Below are positions 15,175-22,275 of a stretch of DNA of 46,789 bases, in pieces. Under the pieces are notes generated by a model that worked only from the letters and a program-made list of their open reading frames with translations, had not been told where the DNA came from and made no database searches. This DNA comes from Actinospineispora spinosispora DSM 44797. Its GTDB lineage: Bacteria > Actinomycetota > Actinomycetes > Mycobacteriales > Pseudonocardiaceae. The translations under genes were made by a program, and so were the position numbers. The stretch is from NCBI RefSeq assembly GCF_000429025.1, contig NZ_AUBB01000049.1, positions 1-46,789 of the forward strand, written 5' to 3'. Position 1 is the first letter of the stretch. Each line of letters starts with the position of its first letter.

Positions 15175-15888
15175 TCAGGACAGTGTGGTGTTGATGAAGG
15201 TGAGGGTTTGCGGCCAGGAGAGTTTCGTCGCGGCCCGGTTGATCTCGTTGTCCTGGCGGTGGGCCTCCATGAAGCCGTGCCCGGCGCCCGGGTAGACGTG
15301 GACGATGCTCGGGGCCGCGTCCCGCTTGTTCAGCGCCTTCTGCAGTGCCTTGAACGTCTCGACCGGCACCAGGTGGTCCGCGCCGGGGTAGATCATCGTC
15401 ACCGGGCAGGTGATCTTCTCGGCCAGCGCGACCGCGTCCTCCGGCTGCTTCTCGGTGGGCTGCGCGGGCACCGTCGGGTGGTAGGCGACGCAGTTGGCCA
15501 GCCGCTGGTCCTGTCCGGCGAGCACGAACGCGTACCGCCCGCCCAGACACCAGCCGATCACGCCGACCTTCTCCTGACCCAGCTCACCGAACAGGTGGTC
15601 CAGCAGCGCCCGCTGCTCCGCGAGGGCCTGCTCGTCGTTGAGTCCCTCGTCCATCAGGGTGCGCAGCTGCTCGTGGGTGTGGTCGTCGCCGGTCGGGCCG
15701 TGCCACGGATCCCAGGCCAGCGCGGTCACCCCGGTCGCGGCGATGTCGTCGGCGTAGGCACGCAGCTGCTTGCCCAGCCCGGTGATCATCGGCAGGAGCA
15801 GCATGGCGACCGTGCTGCCGCCGCTCGGGCGAGCGAGGTAGGCGTTCAGGTCGCCCACCTTGATCAGGTCCGTCGTGATGTCTGACAT
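15175..15888 (-). CDS. Dienelactone hydrolase family protein
   Basis: A 237-residue alpha/beta hydrolase. The nucleophile is Cys114 in GWCLGGR, the acid Asp171 in PGADHL, and the base His204 in GAGHGF, the Cys-Asp-His triad of dienelactone hydrolases. These open lactones made in aromatic ring cleavage. It is the last gene of the minus-strand operon (class II aldolase B, class II aldolase A, two-module VOC, this gene), 8 bp after the VOC stop. A paralogue sits at 27126 in the divergent operon, so the locus encodes this type of step twice. Cytoplasmic. Followed by a beta palindrome. Confidence 0.88.
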   Translation of the reverse strand: MSDITTDLIKVGDLNAYLARPSGGSTVAMLLLPMITGLGKQLRAYADDIAATGVTALAWDPWHGPTGDDHTHEQLRTLMDEGLNDEQALAEQRALLDHLFGELGQEKVGVIGWCLGGRYAFVLAGQDQRLANCVAYHPTVPAQPTEKQPEDAVALAEKITCPVTMIYPGADHLVPVETFKALQKALNKRDAAPSIVHVYPGAGHGFMEAHRQDNEINRAATKLSWPQTLTFINTTLS

Positions 15889-15896
15889 GGTTGTTC

Positions 15897-17108
15897 CTAA
15901 CCCCAAGGCCCGAGGAAGACCTCGCCCTGGTAGGTGTCTGTTCGTTCTTCGACGGTGTCCGGCCATTCGCCCGGGGTGATCTTCGGACGTAGCTCGGCGG
16001 GGCGCGGGCGGCCGTCCCAACCGATCTGTTCCATGTAGTAGTACAGCTGCACGACGTGCCCGTCCGGGTCGGTCACGTGCGCGGCGTAGTCGATGCCGGG
16101 GTGCAGAGCCGGGTCCGGCTCGGTCACCTCGCACCCGTTCGCCCGGAAGAATGCCACGGCCGACCGCAACTGGCGGTAACTGGCGACCTGACAGCCGAAC
16201 ATCGCCGTGGTGCTGCCGGTCGACAGCCCCGGCGTCCCGCGTAGCGCCGAGGGATAGAGCGCCAGCGAATGGTGCTCGGTGTTCGCGCGCAGGTACACGC
16301 AGCGATGCCCCTGGTGGACGACCTCCTCGGTGACCACGAAGCCCATCTCCCGGACGTAGAAGTCCAGCGAGACCTCCAGGTCGTCGACGAACAGCCCGAC
16401 CGGACCGTGCTTGGTCACCTTGAACGGGCGGGCCAGCAGGATGCCCTCCACGTCGTGGCTCGCCGGCAGCGAGTCGAGGTGCCGGTAGCCGGAGTGGATG
16501 TCGATTCCCCTGGCCAGAGCGTCCTGGACTTCGGTGTACTCGTTGGTCTGCGGGACCGACGGGGTGTCGTGGAACGCCCGGTAGTACATCTGTTTCGGCT
16601 TGCTGCGCCCGTTCCAGCCGACCTGCTCGATGCCGTAGACGATCTCGTTGCGGTGCCGGTCCGGGTCGAACGCGTACAGGTGCCAGTTCGAACCGGGCAT
16701 GTCCCGGCCCACCTTGTGCAGCGTGTGGCCGTTGCCCCGGAACCAGTGGATGGCGTTGTTGACCTCGGCCATGCTCCCGGCCTGCCAGGTCAGCTGGTTG
16801 AGGCTCACCGCCTCGGGCAGGTTGCCCATCAACGTCTGGTAGTGCCAGGCGCTGAACAGTACGAGCGTGTGGTGGTCGGTGTTGTGCTGCAGGAAGTAGC
16901 CGGTGCCCGAGCACGGCTGCTCCAGGTCCGGGAAGCGGCGCTTCACGATCCCGGTCATGTCCAGGGTGTCGGTGACCCGGAAGCCCAGCAGCTCGCTGTA
17001 GAACCGCAGCGCCGCCGGCATGTCGTGGGTGTTCAGCCCGACATGGTTCAGCCTGCGGATCTTGAACGGGCGATCCAGGGTCACCCCGCCCACGTCGAAC
17101 TTCGTCAC
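15897..17108 (-). CDS. Two-module VOC-family (extradiol dioxygenase-like) protein
   Basis: A 403-residue protein from GTG at 17108 (GTGA overlap with the upstream aldolase gene). The N-terminal module has His22 (NHVGL), His79/80 (DHHTLVLF) and Glu155 (RNEIVYG), the His-His-Glu metal set of type I extradiol dioxygenases. The C-terminal module (about 225-365) has Pro236 and Gln354 at the equivalent first and third positions and keeps only His279/280 (EHHSLAL). The N-terminal half is thus the probable active one, the reverse of BphC-type enzymes. It likely cleaves a catechol-type ring or acts on a related intermediate. GWNGR and GWDGRPRP close the two modules; the VOC gene at 20282 ends the same way. 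Confidence 0.8.
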   Translation of the reverse strand: MTKFDVGGVTLDRPFKIRRLNHVGLNTHDMPAALRFYSELLGFRVTDTLDMTGIVKRRFPDLEQPCSGTGYFLQHNTDHHTLVLFSAWHYQTLMGNLPEAVSLNQLTWQAGSMAEVNNAIHWFRGNGHTLHKVGRDMPGSNWHLYAFDPDRHRNEIVYGIEQVGWNGRSKPKQMYYRAFHDTPSVPQTNEYTEVQDALARGIDIHSGYRHLDSLPASHDVEGILLARPFKVTKHGPVGLFVDDLEVSLDFYVREMGFVVTEEVVHQGHRCVYLRANTEHHSLALYPSALRGTPGLSTGSTTAMFGCQVASYRQLRSAVAFFRANGCEVTEPDPALHPGIDYAAHVTDPDGHVVQLYYYMEQIGWDGRPRPAELRPKITPGEWPDTVEERTDTYQGEVFLGPWG

Positions 17109-17833
17109 GGGTTCGCTCCTTCGGTGATCTGCGAGTAGTAGCGCCAGCGGACCTCCCACGAGGAGCCGGCGGCGGCGCGCTGGTCGATCTCGTCGTCCGG
17201 GATGACCCTCGGACGGCCCCGGATCGCGCGGACCTTCCAGTTCGCCTCGGCGAGCTGTTCCAGGTGGATCGCGTTGACCACCGCCTCGGGCAGTTCCCGC
17301 GCGACGCTGACGATCCCGTGACCGCGCAGATGACAGACCCGGTGCTGCCCGAGCGCCTCGGCGAGCTGGTCGCCGAGGCGCTCGTCGGTGACCAGCTTCG
17401 CGCACGGCCACACCGGCACCGGCGTCCTGACCAGCTCGGACTGCACGTGCAGCACCGGCAGGATCGGCTCACCGGCGATGCCCATGACCGTGGCCATCGG
17501 CTGGTGGGTGTGCACGATCGCGTGCACGTCCGGGCGGGCGCGGTAGATCGCGGTGTGGATGAACCGCTCGCCGGGCGGCTCGTGTTCGCCCTCGACGAGG
17601 GTGCCGTCGAGGTCGATGACGGCCAGCTGGTCCGGGGTGATCCGGTCCGGCCGGCTGATGTCGAGCGAATGCCGAGGCTTGATCAACATCAGGTCACCGG
17701 GCAGCCGAACGCTCGGATGCCCCATGTAGTCGACGAGCCCCAGCCGATACAACACCCGACACGCCTCGACGACCATCCGCCGCGCCTCGACCGTCCGCCG
17801 CGCATCGAGCATCCGCGGCGCATCCGCACTCAC
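17105..17833 (-). CDS. Class II aldolase/adducin family protein A
   Basis: A 242-residue protein from GTG at 17833 (GTGA overlap with the gene before it; an internal ATG is possible). The zinc ligands of the family are visible as His108 and His110 (HTH) and His172 (RGHG), with Glu89 in GERFIH as catalytic acid candidate. Family members split aldols such as fuculose-phosphate. In actinobacterial phthalate pathways a relative is the 3,4-dihydroxyphthalate decarboxylase. Given the ring-cleavage genes around it, decarboxylation of an aromatic acid is a reasonable guess. It is 36% or so different in tone from protein B and clearly not a recent copy. Confidence 0.82.
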   Translation of the reverse strand: MSADAPRMLDARRTVEARRMVVEACRVLYRLGLVDYMGHPSVRLPGDLMLIKPRHSLDISRPDRITPDQLAVIDLDGTLVEGEHEPPGERFIHTAIYRARPDVHAIVHTHQPMATVMGIAGEPILPVLHVQSELVRTPVPVWPCAKLVTDERLGDQLAEALGQHRVCHLRGHGIVSVARELPEAVVNAIHLEQLAEANWKVRAIRGRPRVIPDDEIDQRAAAGSSWEVRWRYYSQITEGANP

Positions 17834-18627
17834 GCCGCCCCACCCGCCGTACGCCCGCCGCCCGTCCTGCTCCCGCCGCCCGCCGCACCCGCCCCCTCCG
17901 ATGGCACGAATGTGGCTTTAGGGACGCTCAACGTCCCTAAAGCCACATTCGTGCCCGGTCCGGCGTCGGCGAGGTAGTGGTTCCAGAGGCGGCGGGTGTG
18001 GCGGGAGCGGTTGGTCGTGGAGGCCAGTGCCGTCAGCTCCTCTGGGGTCAGGGGCAGTCGGTCGCCTAGGGTCGCGGAGTCGAGGTTGGCCTGGGCGTTC
18101 TCCTCGAAATGGATGCAGTCCACGACCGCGGCCGGCACGCTCTCCGCGACGATCACGCCGCCGTGCGCCCGCAGCAGCGCGGCGTGCCGGTCGCCGAGGG
18201 TGTTCGCCAGCGCGGTGCCCTGCTCGGGCGTCTTGATGTGGGTCGGGTCGGGGTGTGTCGGAACGCCGGCGCGCCAGCGGTGCGCGTGGCCCTTGAGCAG
18301 GGTGAGCGGCCCCCGGCTGGTGGTGAACGCGGCCGCGAGCGCCGAGTGGGTGTGCACCACGCAGTGCACGTCCGGTCGCGCGCGGTAGATCGCGGTGTGG
18401 ATGAACACCTCCAGCGGGAGCTGCTCGCGCTCCGACCCGTCGAGCGGGTTTCCGTCGAAGTCGCAGGTCAGCAGCCCGCTCGCGTGGACCTGACCGCGGT
18501 GGGTGTCGCGCGGGTGGATCAGCAGCGCATCGCGGCCGGGCAGGCGCGCACTCAGGTGTCCGCTGTAGGTGAGGACGCCCGCGCGGTGCAGCAGTCGAGC
18601 GCCGGCGGCCACCTCGTCGTGAAGCAT
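17830..18627 (-). CDS. Class II aldolase/adducin family protein B, C-terminus altered by a beta palindrome
   Basis: A 265-residue protein from the ATG at 18627, first gene of the minus operon. Metal ligands His92/His94 (HTH) and His155 (RAHG), with Glu73 (LEVFIH). The normal domain ends at about RRLWNHYLADAG (223). Then residues 225-242 are the translation of a beta palindrome (17903-17955), followed by a 23-residue Gly/Ala-rich tail up to the TGA that overlaps the next start. The palindrome is read in its only open frame. The function is as for protein A, either aldol cleavage or aromatic decarboxylation. Divergent from the PEP-mutase-type gene over a likely operator. Confidence 0.82.
   Translation of the reverse strand: MLHDEVAAGARLLHRAGVLTYSGHLSARLPGRDALLIHPRDTHRGQVHASGLLTCDFDGNPLDGSEREQLPLEVFIHTAIYRARPDVHCVVHTHSALAAAFTTSRGPLTLLKGHAHRWRAGVPTHPDPTHIKTPEQGTALANTLGDRHAALLRAHGGVIVAESVPAAVVDCIHFEENAQANLDSATLGDRLPLTPEELTALASTTNRSRHTRRLWNHYLADAGPGTNVALGTLSVPKATFVPSEGAGAAGGGSRTGGGRTAGGAA
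17903..17955. repeat. Beta-family 53-bp palindrome, copy 3, inside a coding region
   Basis: The arms match except one position next to the centre (GACGC versus AACGTC). It is translated as residues 225-242 of class II aldolase protein B; every other reading frame through the element contains a stop. It is the only beta copy inside a coding region. Confidence 0.9.
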
Positions 18628-18653
18628 GAAACCGACGCTACCGTGAACCAAGA

Positions 18654-18675
18654 CACTATGCAATGATGCAAAGTG
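18654..18675. promoter_or_regulatory. Putative operator between the divergent catabolic operons
   Basis: CACTATGCAA-TG-ATGCAAAGTG: two 10-bp half-sites matching at eight positions (CACTnTGCA both ways). It is 27 bp from the start of the minus operon and 35 bp from the start of the plus operon. Binding by a dimeric regulator could switch both arms at once; no regulator gene lies in the island. Confidence 0.55.
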
Positions 18676-18709
18676 AAGGGCTACAGTAATTCTCGTGGAG
18701 GCACCCTTG

Positions 18710-19570
18710 ATGAACGTGACCGCCCGCCGGCTCCGGCTCCGTGAGCTGCTGGCCGGGCCGGACATCGTGCTCGCGCCGAGCTGCGGGGACGCACTGACCG
18801 CGCGGCTGGTCGAGTCGCTCGGGCTGGGCGCGGTGCACTGTTCGGGCAGCGTTCTGCACCACCTCGCCGGCTACGCCGACGCCGGGATCCTGACCATGAC
18901 CGAGATGGTCGACGCCGTCGCACGCATGGCCGACGCGGTCGACCTGCCGGTCATCGCGGACGCGGACACCGGGTTCGGCGGGGTGGTCAACGTCGTGCGT
19001 TCGGTGCGCGCCTACGAACGGGCCGGGGCCGCCGCCATGCACCTGGAGGACCAACTCACCCCGAAACGCCCGGTCTACCTCGACGGTTACTCGGCGACCA
19101 CGATCACCCGCCGGGAGATGGTCGACAAGATCCGCGCCGCGGTCGACGCCCGGAGCGACGAGAGCTTCCTGATCATCGCCCGGTCCGAGGTCAAGGGCGA
19201 TCTCGGGGAGGTCCTCGACCGGCTCGGTGAGTGCCTCGACGCGGGCGCGGACGCCGCCTGGCTCGCCGCGCGCACGCCGTCCGACATCGAGAAGACCCGC
19301 GCGGTACTGGACAAACCCCTGATCGGGGTGCTGCCGAAGGGCATGCCGCTGCCGGAGTTCGCGGGTTACGGCGCCGACTGCGCGCTGCTGCCCGGCTGGC
19401 TGCAGACCGTCGCGTTGCACGCGCAGCAACGTCTGCTCACCGAGCTGATCGACACCGGGACGATGCGCGGCTACCTGGACACGCTGCCCGGCATCGCCGA
19501 CGTCCGGGCCTTCGAATCGGGCCAGGGCGCCGCGGCGCTCGCCGACCTGGAAACCCGGTTCGGCTCATGA
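18710..19570 (+). CDS. PEP mutase/isocitrate lyase superfamily protein
   Basis: A 286-residue TIM-barrel protein from ATG 18710, eight bases after GGAGG. The family's magnesium motif D84-A-D86-T-G-F-G and the HLEDQ segment (112-115) are present. At the KRCGH position of isocitrate and methylisocitrate lyases it reads PKRPVYL, so the catalytic Cys is missing (Pro121). A true isocitrate lyase is therefore unlikely; oxaloacetate-decarboxylase, dimethylmalate-lyase or phosphonate-type activities remain possible. As first gene of the plus operon it may split the last C-C bond of the ring-cleavage product. Two alpha palindromes follow before UbiX. Confidence 0.82.
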   Translation: MNVTARRLRLRELLAGPDIVLAPSCGDALTARLVESLGLGAVHCSGSVLHHLAGYADAGILTMTEMVDAVARMADAVDLPVIADADTGFGGVVNVVRSVRAYERAGAAAMHLEDQLTPKRPVYLDGYSATTITRREMVDKIRAAVDARSDESFLIIARSEVKGDLGEVLDRLGECLDAGADAAWLAARTPSDIEKTRAVLDKPLIGVLPKGMPLPEFAGYGADCALLPGWLQTVALHAQQRLLTELIDTGTMRGYLDTLPGIADVRAFESGQGAAALADLETRFGS

Positions 19571-19584
19571 CCGTCCCCGACCCC

Positions 19585-19624
19585 GTGAGTGGCGCGGCCG
19601 CCTATGACCGGCCGCGCCACTCAC
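19585..19624. repeat. Alpha-family palindrome, copy 3 (subtype 5, centre altered)
   Basis: Arms GTGAGTGGCGCGGCCG (19585-19600) and its exact complement (19609-19624) around CCTATGAC. Other copies have an intact CTATAG centre, so this one has changed there. It lies 14 bp after the stop of the PEP-mutase-type gene. Confidence 0.85.
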
Positions 19625-19638
19625 AGCCTCCGACCGGC

Positions 19639-19684
19639 CTCGTGAGTGGTACGGGCGCCTATAGGCGCCCGTACCACTCACGAG
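19639..19684. repeat. Alpha-family 46-bp palindrome, copy 4 (subtype 1)
   Basis: Identical over all 46 bases to the copy at 7337-7382, 12.3 kb away. It sits 14 bp after copy 3 and 22 bp before the UbiX start, so two palindromes stand in tandem inside one operon. Confidence 0.95.
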
Positions 19685-19706
19685 GTGTTCAGGGCGGGTG
19701 CCACGG

Positions 19707-20285
19707 ATGAGTCAGCGGCTGGTCGTGGGGATTTCGGGGGCCAGTGCTCCGCACTACGGGGTGCGGCTGCTGGAGGTGCTCCGCGCGCACTGCCCGGACG
19801 TCGAGACGCATCTGGTGCTGTCCCGGGGCGCGCGCCGCACGATCGCGCTGGAGACCGACCGCGACCCCGACGAGGTCCTCGCGCTCGCCGGCCACGTCCA
19901 TGCCGACGACGACCTCGCGGCGCCGATCTCGAGCGGCTCGTTCCCGACGATGGGCATGGTCGTCGCGCCGTGCTCGATCAAGACGCTGTCCTCGATCGCC
20001 GGCAGCCACAACGACAACCTGCTGACCAGGGCAGCCGACGTGTGCCTGAAGGAACGGCGGCGCCTGGTGCTCGCGGTCCGTGAGACGCCGCTGCACCTCG
20101 GTCACCTGCGGCTCATGACCCAGGTCGCGGAGGTCGGCGCGGTGATCCTGCCGCCGGTCCCCGCCTTCTACCACCGACCCACCTCGATCGAGCACCTGAT
20201 CGACCACGCGGTGCTCAAGATGCTCGACCAGTTCGGCATCCAGCTCGACCTGGTCCCGCGCTGGACAGGGAGGACACCTGAATGA
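19707..20285 (+). CDS. ubiX: UbiX-like flavin prenyltransferase
   Basis: A 192-residue protein with the full UbiX pattern: VVGISGASAPHYGVRLLE at the N-terminus (FMN site), SSGSFPTMGMVVAPCS with SIKTLSSIA after it, RETPLHLGHL, and PPVPAFYHRP. It joins a dimethylallyl unit to FMN to make prenylated FMN, the cofactor of UbiD decarboxylases. ATG 19707 is preferred over GTG 19698 because GGGCGGG lies 8 bases before it. The stop overlaps the next gene in an ATGA junction. With ubiD one gene away, the pair makes a self-sufficient decarboxylation module. Confidence 0.92.
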   Translation: MSQRLVVGISGASAPHYGVRLLEVLRAHCPDVETHLVLSRGARRTIALETDRDPDEVLALAGHVHADDDLAAPISSGSFPTMGMVVAPCSIKTLSSIAGSHNDNLLTRAADVCLKERRRLVLAVRETPLHLGHLRLMTQVAEVGAVILPPVPAFYHRPTSIEHLIDHAVLKMLDQFGIQLDLVPRWTGRTPE

Positions 20286-20773
20286 CACCGGTCAAGATCC
20301 GTAAGCTCGGCCACCTGATCCTGCGGGTCAGCGACGTCGAGGCGAGCACCCGCTTCTACACCGAGATCCTCGGGTTCACCGAGTCCGACCGTAACGAGCA
20401 CGGGTACGTGTTCCTGCGCTGCGCCGCCGACCATCACGTGCTCGGCCTCGCGCCCGCCGAGGAGATCATCCCGCTGCCCGACAAGTCCCGGCGCCAGCGC
20501 GGTTTCGACCACTGCGCGTTCGAGGTCGCCTCGATCGAGGAGCTGATCGAGATCCGGGACTTCCTGCGCGCCCGCGACATCCCGATCGTCTTCGAGGGCC
20601 GCAAGGGCCCCGGCTGCAACCCCGGCCTGGAGTTCCTCGACCCCGACGGCTACGACGTGGAGATCTACACGGGCATGGACCAGATCGGCTGGGACGGCCG
20701 GACCCGTCCGAAGGAGCAATGGCGCCGGGTCCGCTCGCTCGAAGAGGCCGCCGCGAACCCGGTGCACCCGTGA
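20282..20773 (+). CDS. Single-domain VOC (extradiol dioxygenase-like) protein
   Basis: A 163-residue glyoxalase-fold protein. The metal set is His11 (KLGHLIL), His51/52 (DHHVLGL) and Glu127 (YDVEIYT), matching the N-terminal module of the VOC protein at 15897. The end QIGWDGRTRPKEQW is nearly the same as the module ends there. It may be a ring-cleaving dioxygenase or an isomerase/lyase on a catabolic intermediate. It overlaps ubiX by four bases. Its TGA stop (20771-20773) lies in the alpha palindrome at 20768-20811. Confidence 0.85.
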   Translation: MTPVKIRKLGHLILRVSDVEASTRFYTEILGFTESDRNEHGYVFLRCAADHHVLGLAPAEEIIPLPDKSRRQRGFDHCAFEVASIEELIEIRDFLRARDIPIVFEGRKGPGCNPGLEFLDPDGYDVEIYTGMDQIGWDGRTRPKEQWRRVRSLEEAAANPVHP

Positions 20774-20811
20774 GTGTTGTGGGCTGCCAGGACAGCCCAC
20801 AACACTCACGG
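20768..20811. repeat. Alpha-family 44-bp palindrome, copy 5 (subtype 4)
   Basis: Perfect 19-nt arms (CCGTGAGTGTTGTGGGCTG and its complement) around CCAGGA. It supplies the stop of the VOC gene and a GTG in frame with ubiD. It replaces the place where a ribosome site would stand. Confidence 0.95.
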
Positions 20812-22275
20812 CCTGTGCGGGACCTGCGGGAGTGGCTGGCCGTGTGCGACGAGCTGGGGGAGATCCAGCACGTGACCGCCGAGGTCGGGTGGGAGGAGGA
20901 GATGAGCGCCATCAGCTACCTCGCCGGTACCCGCGAGGGTGGTCCGGCGCTCATGTTCTCCCAGGTCACCGGCCATCCAGGGTGGCGCGCGCTGTGGAAC
21001 CCGTTCGGCTCCAGCCGTCGCCGGATCGCCGTCGCGTTGGGGGAGGACCCCGAGCTGTCCATGATCGAGCTGATCGCGGCCACCAAGGACAAACTCGAGC
21101 ACGCCGTCGAACCCAAGGTCGTCGAGGACGGACCGGTCTTCCAGAACACCCTGACCGGTGCCGACATCGACCTGTGGCAACTGCCGTCGGCGAAGTTCTG
21201 GCCCCGCGACGGCGGCCGCTACCTGGGCACCGCCGACTCGGTGATCACCCGCAACCCCGACGGCGGCAACCTCAACCTCGGCACCTACCGCATGATGGTG
21301 CACGGCCGCGACGAGATCGGGCTGTACCTGTCGCCCGGCAAGGACGCGCTGCTGCACATCGAGGCGGACTGGGCGGCGGGCCTGGACGTCCCGATCTGCG
21401 TCGTGCTCGGTGTGGACCCGCTGCAGTTCCTGGTCAGCTCGCAGGGCTTCCCGAAGAACGTGTCCGAGTACGACTACGTCGGTGGCCTGCGCGGCGAACC
21501 CGTCGAGGTCGTCAAGGCCCGGCACAGCGACCTGCTCATCCCGGCGCGCGCCGACGTCGTGCTGGAATGCGTCGCCGAACCCGGCGCGCGCCGCCCCGAG
21601 GGCCCGTTCGGCGAGTTCACCGGCTACTACGGCAAACCCGGCGGCGCCGCCCCACTGCTTCGGGTCACGGCGATCCACCACCGCGACGACCCGATCGTCA
21701 CGCACGCGCTCATGGCCGACTACCCGTCGTGTGAGCAGTCGCTGTTCTTCGGCGTCATGCGGTCCGCCCGGATCTGGGCCGACCTGGAACGCATGGGCAT
21801 CCCCGGCATCACCGGTGTCTACTCCCACCCGGCCGCCGCCGGCGGGTTCGGCGTCGTCGTGCTGTCGCTGACCCAGATGTACGCCGGCCACGCCGCGCAG
21901 GCCCTCGCGCTCGCCGCGCAGTGCCCGGGCGGCGCCTACTACACGAAGTGGATCATCGCGGTGGAGAGCGACGTCGACCCGACCGACATGAACGACGTGC
22001 TGTGGGCGATGTCCACCCGCTGCAGCCCGACACACGACATCGACATCCTGCGCAACACCTGGTCCACCCCGCTCGACCCGACGCTCAACCCGCCCGAGCT
22101 ACGCCGCTACGGCTCGAAAGCGCTGATCAACGCCTGCCGGGAGCACCGGTTCCTGGACACGTTCTCCGAACGCACCGCGCTGCGCGAGGACGTCTACCGC
22201 CGGGTCGCGCAGCGGTGGACCGAGCTGGGCTTCGACGGCGTCGCGCCGGAACCGAGGGCGTTCCATGCCGACTGA
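20770..22275 (+). CDS. ubiD: UbiD-family prenyl-FMN decarboxylase
   Basis: 501 residues if read from GTG 20770 (GTGA overlap with the preceding stop), 486 from GTG 20815, where family homology begins (VRDLREWL). The first option adds 15 residues translated from the alpha palindrome. The catalytic set of the family is present, numbered from GTG 20770: Arg174 in GTYRMM, and the glutamate pair in PEGPFGEFTG at 277 and 282. It reversibly decarboxylates an unsaturated or aromatic carboxylic acid with prenylated FMN supplied by the neighbouring UbiX. The context suggests a phenolic or catecholic acid as substrate. The stop overlaps the thiolase-like gene by 11 bp. Confidence 0.92.
   Translation: MSVVGCQDSPQHSRPVRDLREWLAVCDELGEIQHVTAEVGWEEEMSAISYLAGTREGGPALMFSQVTGHPGWRALWNPFGSSRRRIAVALGEDPELSMIELIAATKDKLEHAVEPKVVEDGPVFQNTLTGADIDLWQLPSAKFWPRDGGRYLGTADSVITRNPDGGNLNLGTYRMMVHGRDEIGLYLSPGKDALLHIEADWAAGLDVPICVVLGVDPLQFLVSSQGFPKNVSEYDYVGGLRGEPVEVVKARHSDLLIPARADVVLECVAEPGARRPEGPFGEFTGYYGKPGGAAPLLRVTAIHHRDDPIVTHALMADYPSCEQSLFFGVMRSARIWADLERMGIPGITGVYSHPAAAGGFGVVVLSLTQMYAGHAAQALALAAQCPGGAYYTKWIIAVESDVDPTDMNDVLWAMSTRCSPTHDIDILRNTWSTPLDPTLNPPELRRYGSKALINACREHRFLDTFSERTALREDVYRRVAQRWTELGFDGVAPEPRAFHAD

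Noticed and set aside
15175..17472. A long upstream extension of the dienelactone hydrolase frame
   Set aside because: It overlaps the VOC and aldolase genes out of frame; homology begins at the ATG at 15888.
7337..19684. Identical alpha palindromes as ends of a 12-kb composite transposon (also 32267-39846 around the terpene core)
   Set aside because: No transposase or target duplications are seen, the palindromes have no orientation, and other copies lie inside the intervals.
19585..19684. Tandem palindromes as a CRISPR-like array
   Set aside because: There are only two units of different sequence without regular spacers, and no cas genes are present.
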